Assembly: GCF_014202335.1 (NCBI RefSeq)
Contig: NZ_JACHGP010000009.1
Location: forward strand, 1 to 64,000
Direction: 5' to 3'
Origin: Mycobacterium sp. AZCC_0083
GTDB lineage: Bacteria; Actinomycetota; Actinomycetes; Mycobacteriales; Mycobacteriaceae
Length of the DNA: 64,000 bases
Shown piece by piece: positions 41,042 to 52,054 of the stretch. The translations under genes were made by a program, and so were the position numbers. Each line of letters opens with the position of its first letter. Within the stretch, counting starts at the first letter, position 1. The notes under the pieces were generated by a model. The model had not been told where the DNA came from, ran no database searches, and was given only the letters and a program-made list of their open reading frames with translations.

Positions 41042-43480
41042 GTGCGGATTTGCCAGATGATCGCAGCCATCGTTGCGTTGATACCGAAGACCGTCAGGCC
41101 GCTGCCACCTGATCCGAATGAGGCGCGGGCGAGCCGACAATGGCGCCGACCAGCGCAATTCGCCCTGCTGTCGATCATCGCAACGTTTCTGTGCACGACA
41201 TTGCCTCCAATTCGTGGGGACCGCGATTACTCGTGGTGGATCGACGGGATCTGGCAGAACCTCGCCCTGGGCGCTGCCGCGGCGCTATGCCTGGTACGGA
41301 TTCGTCCGTGCAGCCCCGATCGGCGCGTCTGGCAGCTTGTCGCGGCAGCCTTGGCGTGCCAGGCGCTTGCGAACACCTACTGGTCCTGGTTCGTCCATCA
41401 GATCGTCCCGGAACCCTTCCCAACAGTGGCGGATGCGCTGTGGCTGGCGTTCTACCCGTGCGTCTTCCTCGCAACGGTGTTGCTCGTGCGATCTCGGGTC
41501 GCCCAGTTCCCATTGAGCGTCGGGTTGGACGGACTCTTGGTGGGATTGGGAACCGCCTCGGTCACGTCTGCGCTCGTGCTACCCCCGGTGTTGTCAGGAT
41601 TGAGCGGCAGTGTCGCCGCGATGGCGACGAATCTTTCCTATCCGATGCTGGACATCCTGCTGTTGGCCACCATCCTTGCCGCGTGTGCGCTGTTCCGGTG
41701 GCACCCGCCGCCGGGTTTGTTGTGGCTCGGTCTGGGGTTGGCAATGACCCAAGTCCTGGATTCGGCCTATGCGATTCAAGTGGCCGAGGACAGCTACTGG
41801 TCGGGCGGGTTCCTCGACGCGGGGTGGGTCGTCGCAGCCACCGTCACCGCGTTGGCGGCTGGGCGGCATCGCCGGCCCTCAATCGCCCGTGTTCCGCGCG
41901 CAGTGTCCTTGGCCTTACCGATCCTGGCCACCTACTTGGGCCTCTTCATTCTGATACTCGACGACTACATCAAAGTGACACCGGCTGCGACGTATTTCGC
42001 GCTCGCTACGGTGCTGGCGTCGATGGGCCGCATACTGGCCGCATACTGGGAGTCGGGTCCCTCGGGCGAGCACGCCTATCTGGCGCGGACCGACGACCTG
42101 ACCGGGCTACCCAATCGACGCGGCTTCTATGCCCGAGCGGGCCTGTTGCTACCCGGCAAGGGCCACGGAGTCAGTGGATTGCGTTCGCCGGCACTGCTGC
42201 TTTTGGATCTCGACCACTTCAAGGACGTCAACGACTCGCTGGGCCACGCCGCAGGAGACAAACTGCTGTGTGTCATCGCCGCACGGTTGAACGCCAGCCT
42301 GCGCGACGAGGACCTGCTCGTCCGCCTCGGCGGTGATGAGTTCGCCGTGCTCCTGCCCGACGCCGACGTCGCGGGCGCAACCCAGGTGGCAATCAGGTTG
42401 TGCACCGTTGTGGAAGAACCGGTGCCGCTGGAAGGCCTGCGGGTACAGGTCGCGGGCAGTATTGGCATTGCGATCAGCCCGACGCACGGCCATGACGTCG
42501 GCACGATGCTTCGCCACGCTGACATCGCGATGTATCGCGCTAAACGGCAGCAGGTCGGCTATCTGCTCTACACCCCGGAAGTCGCAGGCGATGGATCGCT
42601 CGAAACCACCCGCGCTGGAATGCGGCTGCTCGACCAACTGCGTACTGCGGTGGTGAAACGCGAACTGTGCGTGCACTATCAGCCGAAGGTCGATATGCGA
42701 TCGGGCGCAATCGTCGGCGTGGAAGCCCTGGTCCGTTGGGATCACCCAGAGCGTGGACTGATGGCACCGGAACATTTCCTTCCCACGGTGCAACAGAACG
42801 GTCTCATGCACGCGATGACGATGGCCGTTCTCGATCAGGCACTCGACGGCGCCGCGCACTTGCGTGAACGCGGTTTCCCGCTGCCCGTTGCGGTAAATCT
42901 GTTCCCGCCAAGTCTCGAAGATCTCGATCTGCCGCTGCGGATCGCAGACGCGTTGTCCCGCCGCGACCTGAGCCCGGGTCTACTGGTCGTAGAAATCACC
43001 GAAGACTTCCTCCTTGGCAACCTGATCCGTGCCCTCAAGGTGCTCGATGACCTGCACGCGTTGGGCGTCCGCATCGCCATCGATGATTTCGGCACGGGCT
43101 ATTCGGCGTTGTCGTATTTGCGTGAGCTACCCATTGATGAGGTCAAGCTCGACCGTTCCTTCATCGCACCGATCACCGCGGATCTCCGCGCGGCGGCAAT
43201 CGTCCGCACGGTGATCAATCTCGCTGACACCCTGGGTCTGACGGTGGTGGCGGAAGGCGTCGAGAACCACGAAACGGCGGTAGCCCTTGCCTCCTACGGC
43301 TGCACCGTGGCACAGGGTTACTTCTGCGGTCGGCCGATGCCCATCGCCGAACTACTCGAATATGTCGCCGCGGCCCCGGCGATGCTGTCGGTCGACGCGG
43401 CTCGCGAAGGTCGCCTCGATTACGCCGACATCCTCGGCTGCGACGATCTCGAAGCGAGACTAATCGGCCGCGTCCGCTGA
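41042..43480 (+). CDS. Membrane GGDEF-EAL c-di-GMP enzyme
   Basis: 812 residues. The first 335 hold about ten membrane helices (MASE-like sensor). The GGDEF domain (about 350-510) has an intact GGDEF at 430-434 and an RDED inhibitory site at 421-424. The EAL domain follows, with EAL at 561-563, TEDF (Glu), DDFGTGYSALSYL and AEGVEN, so both synthesis and hydrolysis of c-di-GMP look possible. Which dominates is unknown. Start GTG 41042; ATG 41057 is an alternative. A perfect 24-bp palindrome lies 91 bp upstream. Confidence 0.88.
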   Translation: MRICQMIAAIVALIPKTVRPLPPDPNEARASRQWRRPAQFALLSIIATFLCTTLPPIRGDRDYSWWIDGIWQNLALGAAAALCLVRIRPCSPDRRVWQLVAAALACQALANTYWSWFVHQIVPEPFPTVADALWLAFYPCVFLATVLLVRSRVAQFPLSVGLDGLLVGLGTASVTSALVLPPVLSGLSGSVAAMATNLSYPMLDILLLATILAACALFRWHPPPGLLWLGLGLAMTQVLDSAYAIQVAEDSYWSGGFLDAGWVVAATVTALAAGRHRRPSIARVPRAVSLALPILATYLGLFILILDDYIKVTPAATYFALATVLASMGRILAAYWESGPSGEHAYLARTDDLTGLPNRRGFYARAGLLLPGKGHGVSGLRSPALLLLDLDHFKDVNDSLGHAAGDKLLCVIAARLNASLRDEDLLVRLGGDEFAVLLPDADVAGATQVAIRLCTVVEEPVPLEGLRVQVAGSIGIAISPTHGHDVGTMLRHADIAMYRAKRQQVGYLLYTPEVAGDGSLETTRAGMRLLDQLRTAVVKRELCVHYQPKVDMRSGAIVGVEALVRWDHPERGLMAPEHFLPTVQQNGLMHAMTMAVLDQALDGAAHLRERGFPLPVAVNLFPPSLEDLDLPLRIADALSRRDLSPGLLVVEITEDFLLGNLIRALKVLDDLHALGVRIAIDDFGTGYSALSYLRELPIDEVKLDRSFIAPITADLRAAAIVRTVINLADTLGLTVVAEGVENHETAVALASYGCTVAQGYFCGRPMPIAELLEYVAAAPAMLSVDAAREGRLDYADILGCDDLEARLIGRVR

Positions 43481-43520
43481 CAGAGACGCTGCAACAGGAT
43501 AGGCACCGGTGCGCAGCCCC

Positions 43521-44014
43521 ATGACAGAAACCATCGGGGTAGCCGAGCTCGGCCGGACCATCATCTTCTCGTTCGACGACATGATCCGCTACCACGGCCC
43601 GGGGTCACCAGCCGGCGTCGCGGTCGCGTTCAAGGCGATGCAGCGCGCATTCGACCTGCTCTCCCCGACGCACGACCCGAGCGTCGTTCGATCATCGTGC
43701 GCACCGCGTTTCGCGGTCCTGGCGCACGGGACGGATTCGAGGCGGTGACGCGCGCGGTCGCCGACGGCCGCTACACCGTGGACCGCACGTTGCTCCGCGC
43801 TGACCGGGGACGGCTGGTGGAGGACTTCGTGTTCGAGATCGGCACCGGGGTGACGCTTCTGCTGCGCGACGGCTTCGTCACCGAGGAGTTCATCGATCTG
43901 GCCAGGACCGACGACCGCACCGATGCACAGGAGCGCCGCCTCGTCGGGCTGAAAGCACAACTGGCGCAACGGGTCATGGCAACACCCGCGGCCGAGGTCT
44001 TCGAGCTGGCGTAG
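43521..44014 (+). pseudogene. Frameshifted gene, possibly FmdE-like
   Basis: Two short frames read as one protein. Frame one (from ATG 43521) gives GVAELGRTIIFSFDDMIRYHGPGSPAGVAVAFKAMQ and loses sense near 43675. Frame two, shifted by one lost base, continues with ERRSIIVRTAFRGPGARDGFEAV and runs to 44014. The joined product is about 165 residues. The RYHGPGSPAGVA...AFKAMQRAF then TAFRGPGARDGFEAVTRA pattern recalls the FmdE family, but this is only a resemblance. Either a true pseudogene or a one-base sequencing error. Confidence 0.6.
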
Positions 44015-44113
44015 CGTCGCGCACGTCGCACGACTGTGCGGGTTTTGCGCGGATCTCGGCTGTTTTTTTGCACACATCCCCCACAGTCGGCGACGACTGG
44101 TGATACTCAGGCG

Positions 44114-45723
44114 ATGGGCCTTCGGGATATGTACGCCAAACGCCTGCAAAAGAAGTGGGACCAGAAGTCGCCAGAGGAGCAGGCGGCCATCGAGGCGGAG
44201 ATGGCGCAGCGGTACGAGGCGAACATGGCCCGCGTCGCCACGGGCACCGACCTGGCGGATGCGGAGTGGGAACGGTCGCGGGCCGAGCACCAGGCGCGGC
44301 TCGATGCCGAGGTGCTCGGTGGTCCCGCAGGCGCTTACTTCTGGGGCACGGTCCCCGACGCAATCAAGCCGAGCGAGGCGGCCCGCAATCCCCCAAGCAT
44401 CCGAGACGAACTCAAGAACTCGCTCCGCGATCTCAAGGAGACCGCCTACAACCTCGCAGACCCGAAGGCGCTGTTGGGAATCGGCAGCGAATTCGGTCCC
44501 GACCTCGATCCCGAGCAACGCAGCCAGATCGTCGAGAGCGAGCGCGCGGCCCGCGAAGACGCCCGGCGCCCGTACCTGGCCCCGCATCGCACGACACCGG
44601 TGCTGACCCGGATCGCCACCCGCGGCAGCGCCCAGTTCCAGGATCTCGCCGACCATCTCGCCCGGTCCGGGCTCGCAGCCCGACCCGATCTGGTCTTCGG
44701 CGTGTACCGCGTGCCGGACCGGCTCGACCCGAAGATGCCTGGCACCGAGGCAGGGCGGGTGGTCGAGTGGGACATCGTGCATATGGGAGTGCACACACCG
44801 TCGTCACCGCTCCCTCCTGCGGCGCCGCCACGCCGCGATCGGTTCGACGGCGAGGCACGCTGGGCGAGCCGCCGCAAGGGCGATCCTTCGGTGCTCGACG
44901 AGGATCTGGCGCTGGCCTGGATGACGGGTGCGGACATCCAACCCGGCCAGTGCCTCGGCATCGCCCGCGAGGTCGTCATGCAGGGGTCCGACAGCTGGTT
45001 CGGCGGCGACGAGCTGAGCAGCGAGTCCGCCGACGTCTACGCAAGGGTGCAGGGCGTCAGCGTGATTCACACCGCGGGCGCAACCCCACCGCCAACGGGC
45101 CCGATCGCCGTCCCCTTCGACGGTGTCACGGGCACGCACGTGGAGGTGCTCAACTGGTCAGCCGTCGCGGTGGCCGTTCATCCACGGCCACAACGACTTC
45201 CGGAAGCCCCGTCACCGTTTCCCTATCTGCCGTCGACGCCGCAGGAGGTGCTGGTGGCCTACCTCGAGATCGTCGGCATCCGGCCTGCGGACTGCTTCGG
45301 GGCGGCGGTGACCATCGATCGCTTCGTCGAGTGCCGCGAAATCCTCAACGTCAAGGAGGATCAGATCTCGTTGGCGCACCTGAAGCTGACCGACGCGGCC
45401 AAACTGCCCTGTGCGGACGGCACGTACCGACGCCGACTGCATTCCGGCACCAGGGTCGTGATCACCTACCGCGACAGCCCGGCCTACGCGGAGGGTCGCC
45501 AGCGCTGGGTGAACTATCAGCGCAACGTGTTGTTCGCCCGGCTACAGCAGAAGACCTACACCCGGCGCACGATCGCCGACGCCTACGACGATCTCGGCGC
45601 CGTCGGCAGCGCGCTGCGACGGATCGAAGGGTTCGACAACGCGGTCGAACGGATCTCGAGTCTGCGCTCGAATGACCCGGCCTACATACGCTTCCGGGAT
45701 CAGGCGCGGTACTGCATGCCGCT

Positions 45724-45727
<4 letters not shown>
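44114..45727 (+). CDS. Conserved mycobacterial-type hypothetical protein, 537 residues
   Basis: I do not recognise the family. The protein is hydrophilic, has no signal peptide or membrane helix, and begins with a charged helix (LQKKWDQKSPEEQAAIEAEMAQRYEAN) that could be a coiled coil. The middle has ATRGSAQFQDLADHLARSGLAA and VFGVYRVPDR, and the C-terminus ALRRIEGFDNAVERISSLRSNDPAYIRFRDQARYCMPL. Third-position GC bias and balanced composition support this frame over the Arg/Gly-rich frame starting at 44155. ATG 44114 is chosen. It ends convergently with hflX, overlapping four bases. Confidence 0.75.
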
Positions 45728-47148
<1,421 letters not shown>

Positions 47149-47199
47149 ATGTGGTTTCCGATGGTGTCACGGCGGGACCCACGTATGCATCCGAATAAA

Positions 47200-48069
47200 T
47201 CACGCGTGGGCTTGCCACCAAGCATCTGAGATGTCGCCGTCCGCAACGAGCATCGACGGCCCGCGCAGGAAACTGGTGGCATCGGTGACGGTGACGTCGA
47301 CCTCGCCGCCGGGGATCCGCACCCGCAACGTGCCCGTGGAGTCCCCCCGATGGTGCAGTGCGGCGACCGCGGCGGCCACCGTGCCGGTTCCGCAGGAACG
47401 GGTCTCACCGACGCCACGCTCGTGCACCCGCATCGACACCGCACCGTCGACCGGCGTGGTGAGCACCTCGACGTTGACGCCGTCGGGGAACTGCGCGGAG
47501 TCGAACCGAACGGGCGCTGCCACGTCGAGTGCGCGCAGGTCGGCGGCCGTGAGTGTCGGGTCGACGCACGCCAGGTGCGGGTTGCCCACGTCGACGGCCA
47601 AGCCGGTGAATTCGCGCCCGCCCACGACCGCGGAGCCGGTGCCGACCTGGTTGGCCTTGCCCATCTCGACGGTGACGTCGGCTGCCAGCGGATTCACCGA
47701 GTGCAGCACGACTGGACGCGGACCTGCTAGCGAGCCCACCACGAACTCGTCGCGGCCCTCGAGTCCGGAGGCGCGCAGGTAGTGCGCGAAGACCCGGACA
47801 CCGTTGCCGCACATCTGCGCGAGCGATCCGTCGGCGTTGCGGTAGTCCATGTACCAGTCGCCGGCCTGCACGCCCTCCGGCAGGCGGTCGAACACGCCAG
47901 CGGTCAGTGCGGCGCCGGCCGTCGTCACGCGCAGCACGCCGTCGGCACCGAGTCCCTGCCGACGGTCGCACAGCGCGGCCACCGCGGGGGGTGCCAGCGC
48001 AATGCGGGCGTCGAGGTCGGGAAGCAGCACGAAGTCGTTCTGCGTGCCGTGCCCCTTGGCGAACTTCAC
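47200..48069 (-). CDS. dapF: Diaminopimelate epimerase
   Basis: 289 residues, standard size. KGHGTQNDFVLLPD opens the enzyme; MCGNGVRVFAHYL contains the first catalytic cysteine; VHERGVGETRSCGTGTVAAAVAAL contains the second, with the flanking Glu-Arg. It converts LL- to meso-diaminopimelate for lysine and peptidoglycan. Start GTG 48069 follows a TATCCT -10 with six bases. In M. tuberculosis it directly follows miaA; here a GH2 gene intervenes. Confidence 0.95.
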   Translation of the reverse strand: MKFAKGHGTQNDFVLLPDLDARIALAPPAVAALCDRRQGLGADGVLRVTTAGAALTAGVFDRLPEGVQAGDWYMDYRNADGSLAQMCGNGVRVFAHYLRASGLEGRDEFVVGSLAGPRPVVLHSVNPLAADVTVEMGKANQVGTGSAVVGGREFTGLAVDVGNPHLACVDPTLTAADLRALDVAAPVRFDSAQFPDGVNVEVLTTPVDGAVSMRVHERGVGETRSCGTGTVAAAVAALHHRGDSTGTLRVRIPGGEVDVTVTDATSFLRGPSMLVADGDISDAWWQAHA

Positions 48070-48075
48070 CTGATC

Positions 48076-48081
48076 AGGATA
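48076..48081 (-). promoter_or_regulatory. -10 box for leaderless dapF mRNA
   Basis: Minus strand TATCCT fits TANNNT and ends six bases before GTG 48069. Confidence 0.5.
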
Positions 48082-48121
48082 CGTCCGATCCGTGTGGTGC
48101 GGTTTTGTCCCAAGGACTCGA

Positions 48122-50971
48122 TCATTGGTTGGCTCTCGCCACGATCTGATCGGTGTTGAGCCCGCCGACGCTGACCAGCGGTTCAGCCCCGCCAAGGTCG
48201 GCTGCCTTGTAGGTGGCGGTCAGCGTCTGCGATTCGCCCGGCCACAACGTGACGTCGTTGTCGTCCCACGTTGCCTTGGCGAGCTGATTGTCACCGGAGG
48301 CGACCACGCCGTCCGACGTCCCACGGCGCACGTCGGCGCGCAGGAAGAACGCGACCGCCGGGGTCGTCGACGTGTTCGTCACGGTGACCGTGGTGACGGT
48401 GTCGTCGCCGTTGGGTCCGGGCCCCGGCTTCGTCGTCGCGACGGCGCCGAACTGCGACTTCGGCAGATTGCGCAGGCCTTGGAGATTGCCGTACTGCGAA
48501 AGCGTCGCCTGTGGGTTGCCGAGGGTCTTGGTCCAGTCGACCACGTCCTTCTGGGTGGACAGCCAGTAGACATTGCGGTCGACGATCTTGCCGTCCTGTT
48601 TGAGTTGCAGGTCGACGAAGTACACCTGGGCCGGGGCGGGTGAATTCGTCTCGGCGGGCACCTTCGGTGTGAGAACACCGGTCTTGACGCCCTGGCCGTC
48701 GAGGCTGATGTCGGCGGAAGTCTGGTCGTCGAGCACCTTGCCCGCGGTGTCGTAGACCTTGGCCTGCACCGAGAGCCCGGATTGCGTTGCAGCCCCGAGG
48801 TTGTCGACGGTCACCTGGCCGTTGTCGTAACCGTAGATCGCGTGCAGCGGCTTGTTGGCCTTCTGCGCGCCGAAGTACGCGCCCGCCTGATCGCCGTCGT
48901 CGTTGTACAGCGACCACAGCAGCGTTGGCCAGCCCTTGTTGAGCATCCAGTAGACGACGCCGGTCGACGGGTTGGTCTCGTCCGTCGAGTGGTGCAGGAA
49001 GGATTCGAACTGCGAGCGGGTGTTCTCGTAGTTCGCGATCTGCGCGAGTTGGACGTAGGACTCCAGAGAGTTCCATTGCCCGTAGCGCTGCGTGATCGCC
49101 GTGTCCAACGTGGCCAGCGTGCCGAACGCGTAGCCGCCGACGTCTGGTTCGAAGTTCGCGTGGTATTGGTTGTAAGTCGGCTCCTGCCACAGCTTCTGCT
49201 GCTCGACTGGTGACAAGAAGCGTCGGATCGAGTCAAGGGTGGGCACGGTGTGCCCTGCGCTTTGTTCGCTTGCAAAACCCCACGAACCACCGGCGTTGGT
49301 GCGGCTGTCGTCGGCGGGGTCGAAGTGCGAACTGTCGTACCAATAGGCGGGCGGCACCCCGTCGTACGGGCCCTCCTTCTCCCCGGCGTTCCCGAGCGTT
49401 GGCGTGCTCTTGTACTCCGCCGAGGCGGTCAGCGGCACTTGAAAGTCGGCCTCCTTGAACGCATTCAGCGTCTCGCTCTCCTGCCGCGGCACGGGCTCGT
49501 TGTCACTCCAGCCGTAGGTGAACACGCTCGGATGGTTGCGTTCCATGCGGGCGACGCCATTGGCCGAGTCGTGCATGATTCGATAGTCGCGCTCGGTCAG
49601 CGTGGACGCGTCCTCGGGCTGCCAGGCGTCGCAGCACAGGAACCCGCCGATCACCAACAGGCCGGCCCGGTCAGTCTGGTCGTAGAAGTCCTGCGGCATG
49701 TCGTGGCCCTCGAGCCGGACGCCGGACAGTCCCATGTTCTTGATCAGCGCGATTTGATGGGCGATGGCCGACTTGTCGTATCGCAGGAAGAGGTCCGGAG
49801 CGAACCCGCCGCCACGAAACACGAAGTCCTTGCCGTTGATCGAGAACTGCCGCGCACCTTCTGGCATCGCTGGTGACTTCCCGACCAGGCGGGAGCCGAT
49901 CGTGCGGATACCGAAGGTGCTCGTCGAGGACGTGGAGACGACGTCGTTCTGCGAGACCGCAGTGTCGAGCGTGTACAGCGGCTGATCACCCATCGAGTAG
50001 GGCCACCACACCATGGGCTTGCTGATCTTCAGCGCACCGAAGGTCGCCGGATCGAAGGACACCGTCTGCGTCGTCTTCGCAGAAATCGTCACGGTCTGTG
50101 TGACGACGATCGGCTCGCCCGCCGGCGGCGTGACGGTCGCCTTGACGTCACCGGTCTGCGGGGCGTCGGCGTTGTTGGTGACGTCGAGCTTCACGGTCAG
50201 CGACGAACTCGACAGGTCGGCAGCGTTGTCCTGCACGACGTGAGCGTTGTCGCCGGTGAGCGCGTCGGATACCTGAAGCGTCGGCGGGAACTGAATGCCC
50301 GTGTTGTTGTCTGGCGGGATCTGGTTCCAGTCCACCTCGTCCAGCGTGAACATCTTCATCGGGTCGTTGGGATAGACCTTGATCGCCAGGGTGTTTGGCC
50401 CCGACGTCACCAGCTTGGTGACGTCGAAGGTGTGCGAGGCGAAGGCGCCGCTCACCACGTCCTTGGCGGCGACCTGCGTTCCGTTCAGCCAGACGTCGCC
50501 TTCACCGACGATGCCAGGGACCGTCAGTTTCGCGGTCTGGCCCGATGTGAACCCTGGCGTGAACTCGGTGCGATACCACCACGGGTCGGAGAAGGGTTTC
50601 GTGATGACGGGACCAAGCTTTTCGACGTAGCCGAAGCACTTGCGCATGTTGTCGGAGAAGTAGACGTCCGGGCACTTGTCGTTCTGCACCAGGGCGTTGA
50701 TCTCGGTGCCGGGGGCGCCCGCGTCGTCGGGCTTCACCGGTAGCCAGGCGGAAGTCGAATAGCCGGGTTTCGACACCTTGCTTCCGTCATCCGGCACGCT
50801 CGCCGTCGTGAGCACCTGCCAGCCTTGCGCACCGATGATGTTCAGGCCCTGCGACTTTGCCGCTTCGGGCCCGTGCTGCTGACTGGTCCTGAACGTGATG
50901 ACGACGACGAGCGCCAACACCAGCACCAGCGCGGCGCCGCAGGCAATCGCGATCTTCGACTTCTTGGTCAT
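48122..50971 (-). CDS. Exported glycoside hydrolase family 2 enzyme, exo-glucosaminidase (CsxA)-like
   Basis: 949 residues. An N-terminal signal anchor (about residues 7-27) puts the enzyme outside the membrane. The sugar-binding jelly-roll (WWYRTEFTPGFTSGQTAKLTVPGIVGEGDVWLNG), two Ig-like domains and TIM barrel follow in GH2 order. FGIRTIG and FRGGGFAPDLFLRYD mark the barrel start. The acid/base lies in YGWSDNEP (Asp490 or Glu492); the nucleophile is Glu569 in FASEQSAG, as in CsxA-type exo-beta-D-glucosaminidases. Beta-mannosidase-like action cannot be excluded. It is inserted between miaA and dapF and has an AT-rich promoter with dyads. Confidence 0.83.
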   Translation of the reverse strand: MTKKSKIAIACGAALVLVLALVVVITFRTSQQHGPEAAKSQGLNIIGAQGWQVLTTASVPDDGSKVSKPGYSTSAWLPVKPDDAGAPGTEINALVQNDKCPDVYFSDNMRKCFGYVEKLGPVITKPFSDPWWYRTEFTPGFTSGQTAKLTVPGIVGEGDVWLNGTQVAAKDVVSGAFASHTFDVTKLVTSGPNTLAIKVYPNDPMKMFTLDEVDWNQIPPDNNTGIQFPPTLQVSDALTGDNAHVVQDNAADLSSSSLTVKLDVTNNADAPQTGDVKATVTPPAGEPIVVTQTVTISAKTTQTVSFDPATFGALKISKPMVWWPYSMGDQPLYTLDTAVSQNDVVSTSSTSTFGIRTIGSRLVGKSPAMPEGARQFSINGKDFVFRGGGFAPDLFLRYDKSAIAHQIALIKNMGLSGVRLEGHDMPQDFYDQTDRAGLLVIGGFLCCDAWQPEDASTLTERDYRIMHDSANGVARMERNHPSVFTYGWSDNEPVPRQESETLNAFKEADFQVPLTASAEYKSTPTLGNAGEKEGPYDGVPPAYWYDSSHFDPADDSRTNAGGSWGFASEQSAGHTVPTLDSIRRFLSPVEQQKLWQEPTYNQYHANFEPDVGGYAFGTLATLDTAITQRYGQWNSLESYVQLAQIANYENTRSQFESFLHHSTDETNPSTGVVYWMLNKGWPTLLWSLYNDDGDQAGAYFGAQKANKPLHAIYGYDNGQVTVDNLGAATQSGLSVQAKVYDTAGKVLDDQTSADISLDGQGVKTGVLTPKVPAETNSPAPAQVYFVDLQLKQDGKIVDRNVYWLSTQKDVVDWTKTLGNPQATLSQYGNLQGLRNLPKSQFGAVATTKPGPGPNGDDTVTTVTVTNTSTTPAVAFFLRADVRRGTSDGVVASGDNQLAKATWDDNDVTLWPGESQTLTATYKAADLGGAEPLVSVGGLNTDQIVARANQ

Positions 50972-51005
50972 GCAGGCTCCTGTAGCTCGCTGTAGCCCGT
51001 TTAAT

Positions 51006-51050
51006 TGTTAGGAAAGTTTCTTTACATATGCATTCGTAAGGATTCTTAAC
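51006..51050. promoter_or_regulatory. AT-rich promoter with two dyads upstream of the GH2 gene
   Basis: Dyad one, GTTAGGAAA-G-TTTCTTTAC (51007-51025), has seven of nine symmetric positions; dyad two, GTAAGGA-T-TCTTAAC (51036-51050), has five of seven. The core GGAAAGTTTC resembles the AGGAAAGTTTCCT operator I recall for CsnR, a ROK repressor of chitosanase genes in Streptomyces. The region is far richer in A+T than its surroundings. Confidence 0.55.
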
Positions 51051-51136
51051 ATAAAAAGTGGTCGCCCGGAAGCCCCACTCCGTAAAAAGCGCGAGATACC
51101 GCCCTCCGCCGGAGTGGCGAGCGCCAACACGCCGCC

Positions 51137-52054
51137 TTAGATCGGGAGCTCCCGCCACGCCCGAAGCGCCGCATCCACGTTGTTCTCCGCCGATCCGTCC
51201 AGCCAGTGGATGCGGTGATCGCGGCGGAACCACGACCGCTGGCGGCGCACGTAGCGCCGGGTTCCGATGAAGGTCCGCTCGCGCGCCTCGGCGAGTGCTG
51301 CGTCGCCACCGCCTGCGTCGAGCGCCTCGAGTACCTGCGCGTAACCCAGCGCCCGCGCCGCGGTGACGCCGTCGCGCAGGCCCTCATCGAGCAGCGCGGT
51401 GACCTCGCCGACCAGACCGTCGGCGAACATGGTGTCGGTGCGCAGCGCCAGGCGTTCGTCGAGAAGTGTGGTGTCCCAGTCCAATCCGACGATGACGGTG
51501 TTCCATCGCGGCGCGCCGATCGTCGGCGCCGACGCGGCGAACGGCTGGCCCGTCAACTCCACCACTTCCAGCGCGCGCACGATCCGACGCCCGTCGGTGG
51601 GCAGGATCGACGTGGCGGCCGCCGCGTCGACCCGGGCAAGTTCCTCGTGCAGGGCGCCCACGCCGACCTCGGCCAGGCGCTCCTCCCAGCGCGCGCGCAC
51701 CTCCGGATCGGTCGCCGGGAACACCCAGTCGTCCAAGAGCGACTGCAGGTACAGCATCGAGCCGCCGACCAGAACCGGCACCGCTCCCCCGGCGGCAATG
51801 GCTTCGACGTCGGCGGCGGCCGCCTGCTGGTAGCGGGCCACGGTCGCGGTCTGCGTCACGTCGAGCAGGTCCAGTTGGTGGTGCGGGATGCCGCGACGTT
51901 CGGCAACCGACAGCTTGGCGGTGCCGATGTCCATCCCCCGATAGAGCTGCATGGCATCGGCATTCACGATCTCGCCGCCGACCCGCTCCGCCACGTCGAG
52001 GGCCAGCGCGGACTTCCCGGTGCCCGTCGGCCCAACGATCGCGATGGGCCTCAT
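51137..52054 (-). CDS. miaA: tRNA dimethylallyltransferase MiaA
   Basis: 305 residues. P-loop GPTGTGKSALALDVAE, NADAMQLYRGMDIGTAK (substrate aspartate and phosphate contacts), VPVLVGGSMLYLQSLL, and C-terminal RRYVRRQRSWFRRDHRIHWLD for tRNA binding. It adds the isopentenyl group to A37, the substrate for MiaB. ATG 52054 overlaps the upstream stop (ATGA), so it is coupled to the Rv2728c-like gene. Confidence 0.95.
   Translation of the reverse strand: MRPIAIVGPTGTGKSALALDVAERVGGEIVNADAMQLYRGMDIGTAKLSVAERRGIPHHQLDLLDVTQTATVARYQQAAAADVEAIAAGGAVPVLVGGSMLYLQSLLDDWVFPATDPEVRARWEERLAEVGVGALHEELARVDAAAATSILPTDGRRIVRALEVVELTGQPFAASAPTIGAPRWNTVIVGLDWDTTLLDERLALRTDTMFADGLVGEVTALLDEGLRDGVTAARALGYAQVLEALDAGGGDAALAEARERTFIGTRRYVRRQRSWFRRDHRIHWLDGSAENNVDAALRAWRELPI

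Noticed and set aside
43697..44014. A separate 105-residue gene
   Set aside because: It continues the upstream frame after a one-base shift and lacks its own ribosome site, so it is treated as part of one broken gene.
44027..44044. Small hairpin CGCAC-GACT-GTGCG followed by GGTTTT as a terminator
   Set aside because: Only five base pairs; too weak to call.
44155..45675. 506-codon frame overlapping the 537-residue protein
   Set aside because: Arg/Gly/Pro-rich with no ordered segments; the 44114 frame has normal composition.
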